From contig JAQNBH010000014.1 of NCBI GenBank assembly GCA_028752905.1, positions 22,787,990 to 22,851,989 on the forward strand: 64,000 nucleotides of DNA, given 5' to 3'. Position numbers and translations under genes: made by a program. How positions within the stretch are numbered: position 1 is the stretch's first letter; each line of letters begins with the position of its first letter. The stretch comes from Cladorhizidae sp. MBARI D1340-BT2 (lineage: Eukaryota > Porifera > Demospongiae > Poecilosclerida > Cladorhizidae). The notes under the pieces are model-generated. The model did no database searches and was not told the DNA's origin. It saw nothing but the letters and a program-made list of their open reading frames with translations. Below, piece by piece: positions 61,701 to 64,000 of the stretch.

Positions 61701-64000
61701 TACCTAGTGAGCCTATGTATGCATATATACACACATGCATCATAAGTAAATACCTAGTGAGTGTATGTATGCATATATACACACATGAATCATAAGTAAA
61801 TACCTAGTGAGTCTATGTATGCATATATACACACATGCATCATAAGTAAATACCTAGTGAGTCCATGTATGCATATATACACACATGCATCATAAGTAAA
61901 TGCCTAGTGAGTCTATGTATGCATATATGCACACATGCATCATAAGTAAATGCCTAGTGAGCCTATGTATGCATATATACACACATGCATCATAAGTAAA
62001 TGCCTAGTGAGTCTATGTATACATATATGCACACATGCATCATAAGTAAATGCCTAGTGAGTCTATGTATACATATATACACACATGCATCATAAGTAAA
62101 TGCCTAGTGAGCCTATGTATGCATATATACACAAATGCATCATAAGTAAATGCCTAGTGAGCCTATGTATGCATATATGCACACATGCATCATAAGTAAA
62201 TACCTAGTGAGTCTATGTATGCATATATGCACACATGCATCATAAGTAAATGCCTAGTGAGTCTATGTATACATATATACACACATGCATCATAAGTAAA
62301 TACCTAGTGAGTCTATGTATGCATATATACACACATGCATCATAAGTAAATGCCTAGTGAGCCTATGTATGCATATATGCACACATGCATCATAAGTAAA
62401 TACCTAGTGAGCCTATGTATGCATATATACACACATGCATCATAAGTAAATACCTAGTGAGCCTATGTATGCATATATGCACACATGCATCATAAGTAAA
62501 TGCCTAGTGAGCCTATGTATGCATATATACACACATGCATCATAAGTAAATACCTAGTGAGTCTATGTATGCATATATGCACACATGCATCATAAGTAAA
62601 TACCTAGTGAGTCTATGTATGCATATATACACACATGCATCATAAGTAAATGCCTAGTGAGCCTATGTATGCATATATACACACATGCATCATAAGTAAA
62701 TACCTAGTGAGCCTATGTATGCATATATACACACATGCATCATAAGTAAATACCTAGTGAGCCTATGTATGCATATATGCACACATGCATCATAAGTAAA
62801 TACCTAGTGAGTCTATGTATGCATATATACACACATGCATCATAAGTAAATGCCTAGTGAGTCTATGTATGCATATATACACACTTGCATCATAAGTAAA
62901 TGCCTAGTGAGCCTATGTATGCATATATACACACATGTATCATAAGTAAATACCTAGTGAGTCCATGTATGCATATATACACACATGCATCATAAGTAAA
63001 TGCCTAGTGAGTCTATGTATGCATATATGCACACATGCATCATAAGTAAATGCCTAGTGAGCCTATGTATGCATATATACACACATGCATCATAAGTAAA
63101 TACCTAGTGAGCCTATGTATGCATATATGCACACATGCATCATATGTAAATGCCTAGTGAGCCTATGTATGCATATATACACACATGCATCATAAGTAAA
63201 TACCTAGTGAGCCTATGTATGCATATATGCACACATGCATCATATGTAAATGCCTAGTGAGCCTATGTATGCATATATACACACATGCATCATAAGTAAA
63301 TGCCTAGTGAGCCTATGTATGCATATATACACACATGCATATAAGTAAATACCTAGTGAGTCTATGTATGCATATATACACACATGCATCATAAGTAAAT
63401 ACCTAGTGAGCCTATGTATGCATATATACACACATGCATCATAAGTAAATACCTAGTGAGTCTATGTATGCATATATACACACATGCATCATAAGTAAAT
63501 GCCTAGTGAGCCTATGTATGCATATATACACACATGCATCATAAGTAAATGCCTAGTGAGTCTATGTATGCATATATGCACACATGCATCATAAGTAAAT
63601 ACCTAGTGAGCCTATGTATGCATATATACACACATGCATCATAAGTAAATGCCTAGTGAGCCTATGTATGCATATATACACACATGCATCATAAGTAAAT
63701 ACCTAGTGAGTCTATGTATGCATATATACACACATGCATCATAAGTAAATACCTAGTGAGTCCATGTATGCATATATACACACATGCATCATAAGTAAAT
63801 GCCTAGTGAGTCTATGTATGCATATATGCACACATGCATCATAAGTAAATGCCTTGAGCCTATGTATGCATATATACACACATGCATCATAAGTAAATGC
63901 CTAGTGAGTCTATGTATACATATATGCACACATGCATCATAAGTAAATGCCTAGTGAGCCTATGTATGCATATATACACAAATGCATCATAAGTAAATGC
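58744..64000 (+). repeat. HOR-IV copy 2, cut by the window end
   Basis: Anchors at 58,839 (H), 61,086 (Y) and 63,335 (H) repeat the order of copy 1. TAAATGCCTTGAG recurs at 59,350 and 63,846, and GAGTGTATG with ACATGAATC near 61,761-61,790. The first two sub-blocks are 2,247 and 2,249 bp, against 2,197 and 2,249 in copy 1. The window ends about 660 bp into the third sub-block, so its length and any 550-bp duplication there cannot be judged. Confidence 0.88.

Larger units (their letters stand above)
35377..64000 (+). repeat. 50-bp satellite array, right arm
   Basis: About 572 further copies of the same monomer in the same orientation as the left arm, with the same three dimorphic positions. 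More monomers here have length changes: 49-bp (ATGCATATAAG), 46-bp (GCCTTGAGCC), 48-bp (TATACACATGC) and 53-bp (CATCATCATAAG) forms, plus 41-bp (ACCTATGTATG) forms and a 6-nt duplication (GTAAATGTAAATG). The array runs off the right edge of the window. It is non-coding throughout. Confidence 0.98.

Overview
The window is almost entirely one tandem satellite. A 50-bp monomer (about 36% G+C, no CpG in its consensus) runs head-to-tail in one orientation for roughly 1,250 copies, from base 1 to 64,000. It is interrupted once, at about 33,850-35,376, by a 1.5-kb piece of non-satellite DNA. Both window ends lie inside the array, so its true size is unknown. Satellite of this size, together with a degenerate hAT-family DNA transposon, points to a metazoan nuclear genome in heterochromatin (pericentromeric, centromeric or subtelomeric). 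The hAT subgroup (TTF-type zinc finger followed by a DUF4371/ZMYM1-like transposase) is common in aquatic invertebrates, but I cannot name the species. I found no intact protein gene, RNA gene, CRISPR array or prokaryotic feature.

Layout. (1) 1-21,240: higher-order repeat (HOR) family I. Two related blocks alternate, A (2.85-3.5 kb) and B (2.25-2.35 kb), in the order A1 B1 A2 B2 A3 B3 A4 A5(partial). Each block opens with a GAGCGT monomer, and most close with a TAATGAGCCA monomer. (2) 21,241-33,849: a transitional zone, a stretch resembling the blocks of the far right, then HOR family II (about 4.16 kb, two copies), then a less ordered stretch ending at the transposon. (3) 33,850-35,376: hAT remnant with its left terminus, N-terminal region and the first half of the transposase. 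It carries stops and frameshifts, and its right end is replaced by satellite. (4) 35,377-36,462: locally rearranged monomers. (5) 36,463-51,450: HOR family III (period 7,998 bp, two copies). (6) 51,451-64,000: HOR family IV (period about 7.3 kb, built from 2.2-kb sub-blocks of two types), one full copy and one cut by the window end.

No genes act together here. What can be read is the history of the array: monomers differ mainly at three dimorphic positions (5 A/G, 28 A/G, 38 C/T), and rarer substitutions and 1-6-nt indels recur at kilobase intervals. Those recurrences, plus internal duplications of 150, 300, 450 and 550 bp, show repeated unequal exchange or replication-based amplification. 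HOR families differ on the two sides of the transposon. Each monomer also carries a 27-bp strictly alternating purine-pyrimidine tract flanked by ATGCAT inverted repeats, the most plausible structural signal in the array.
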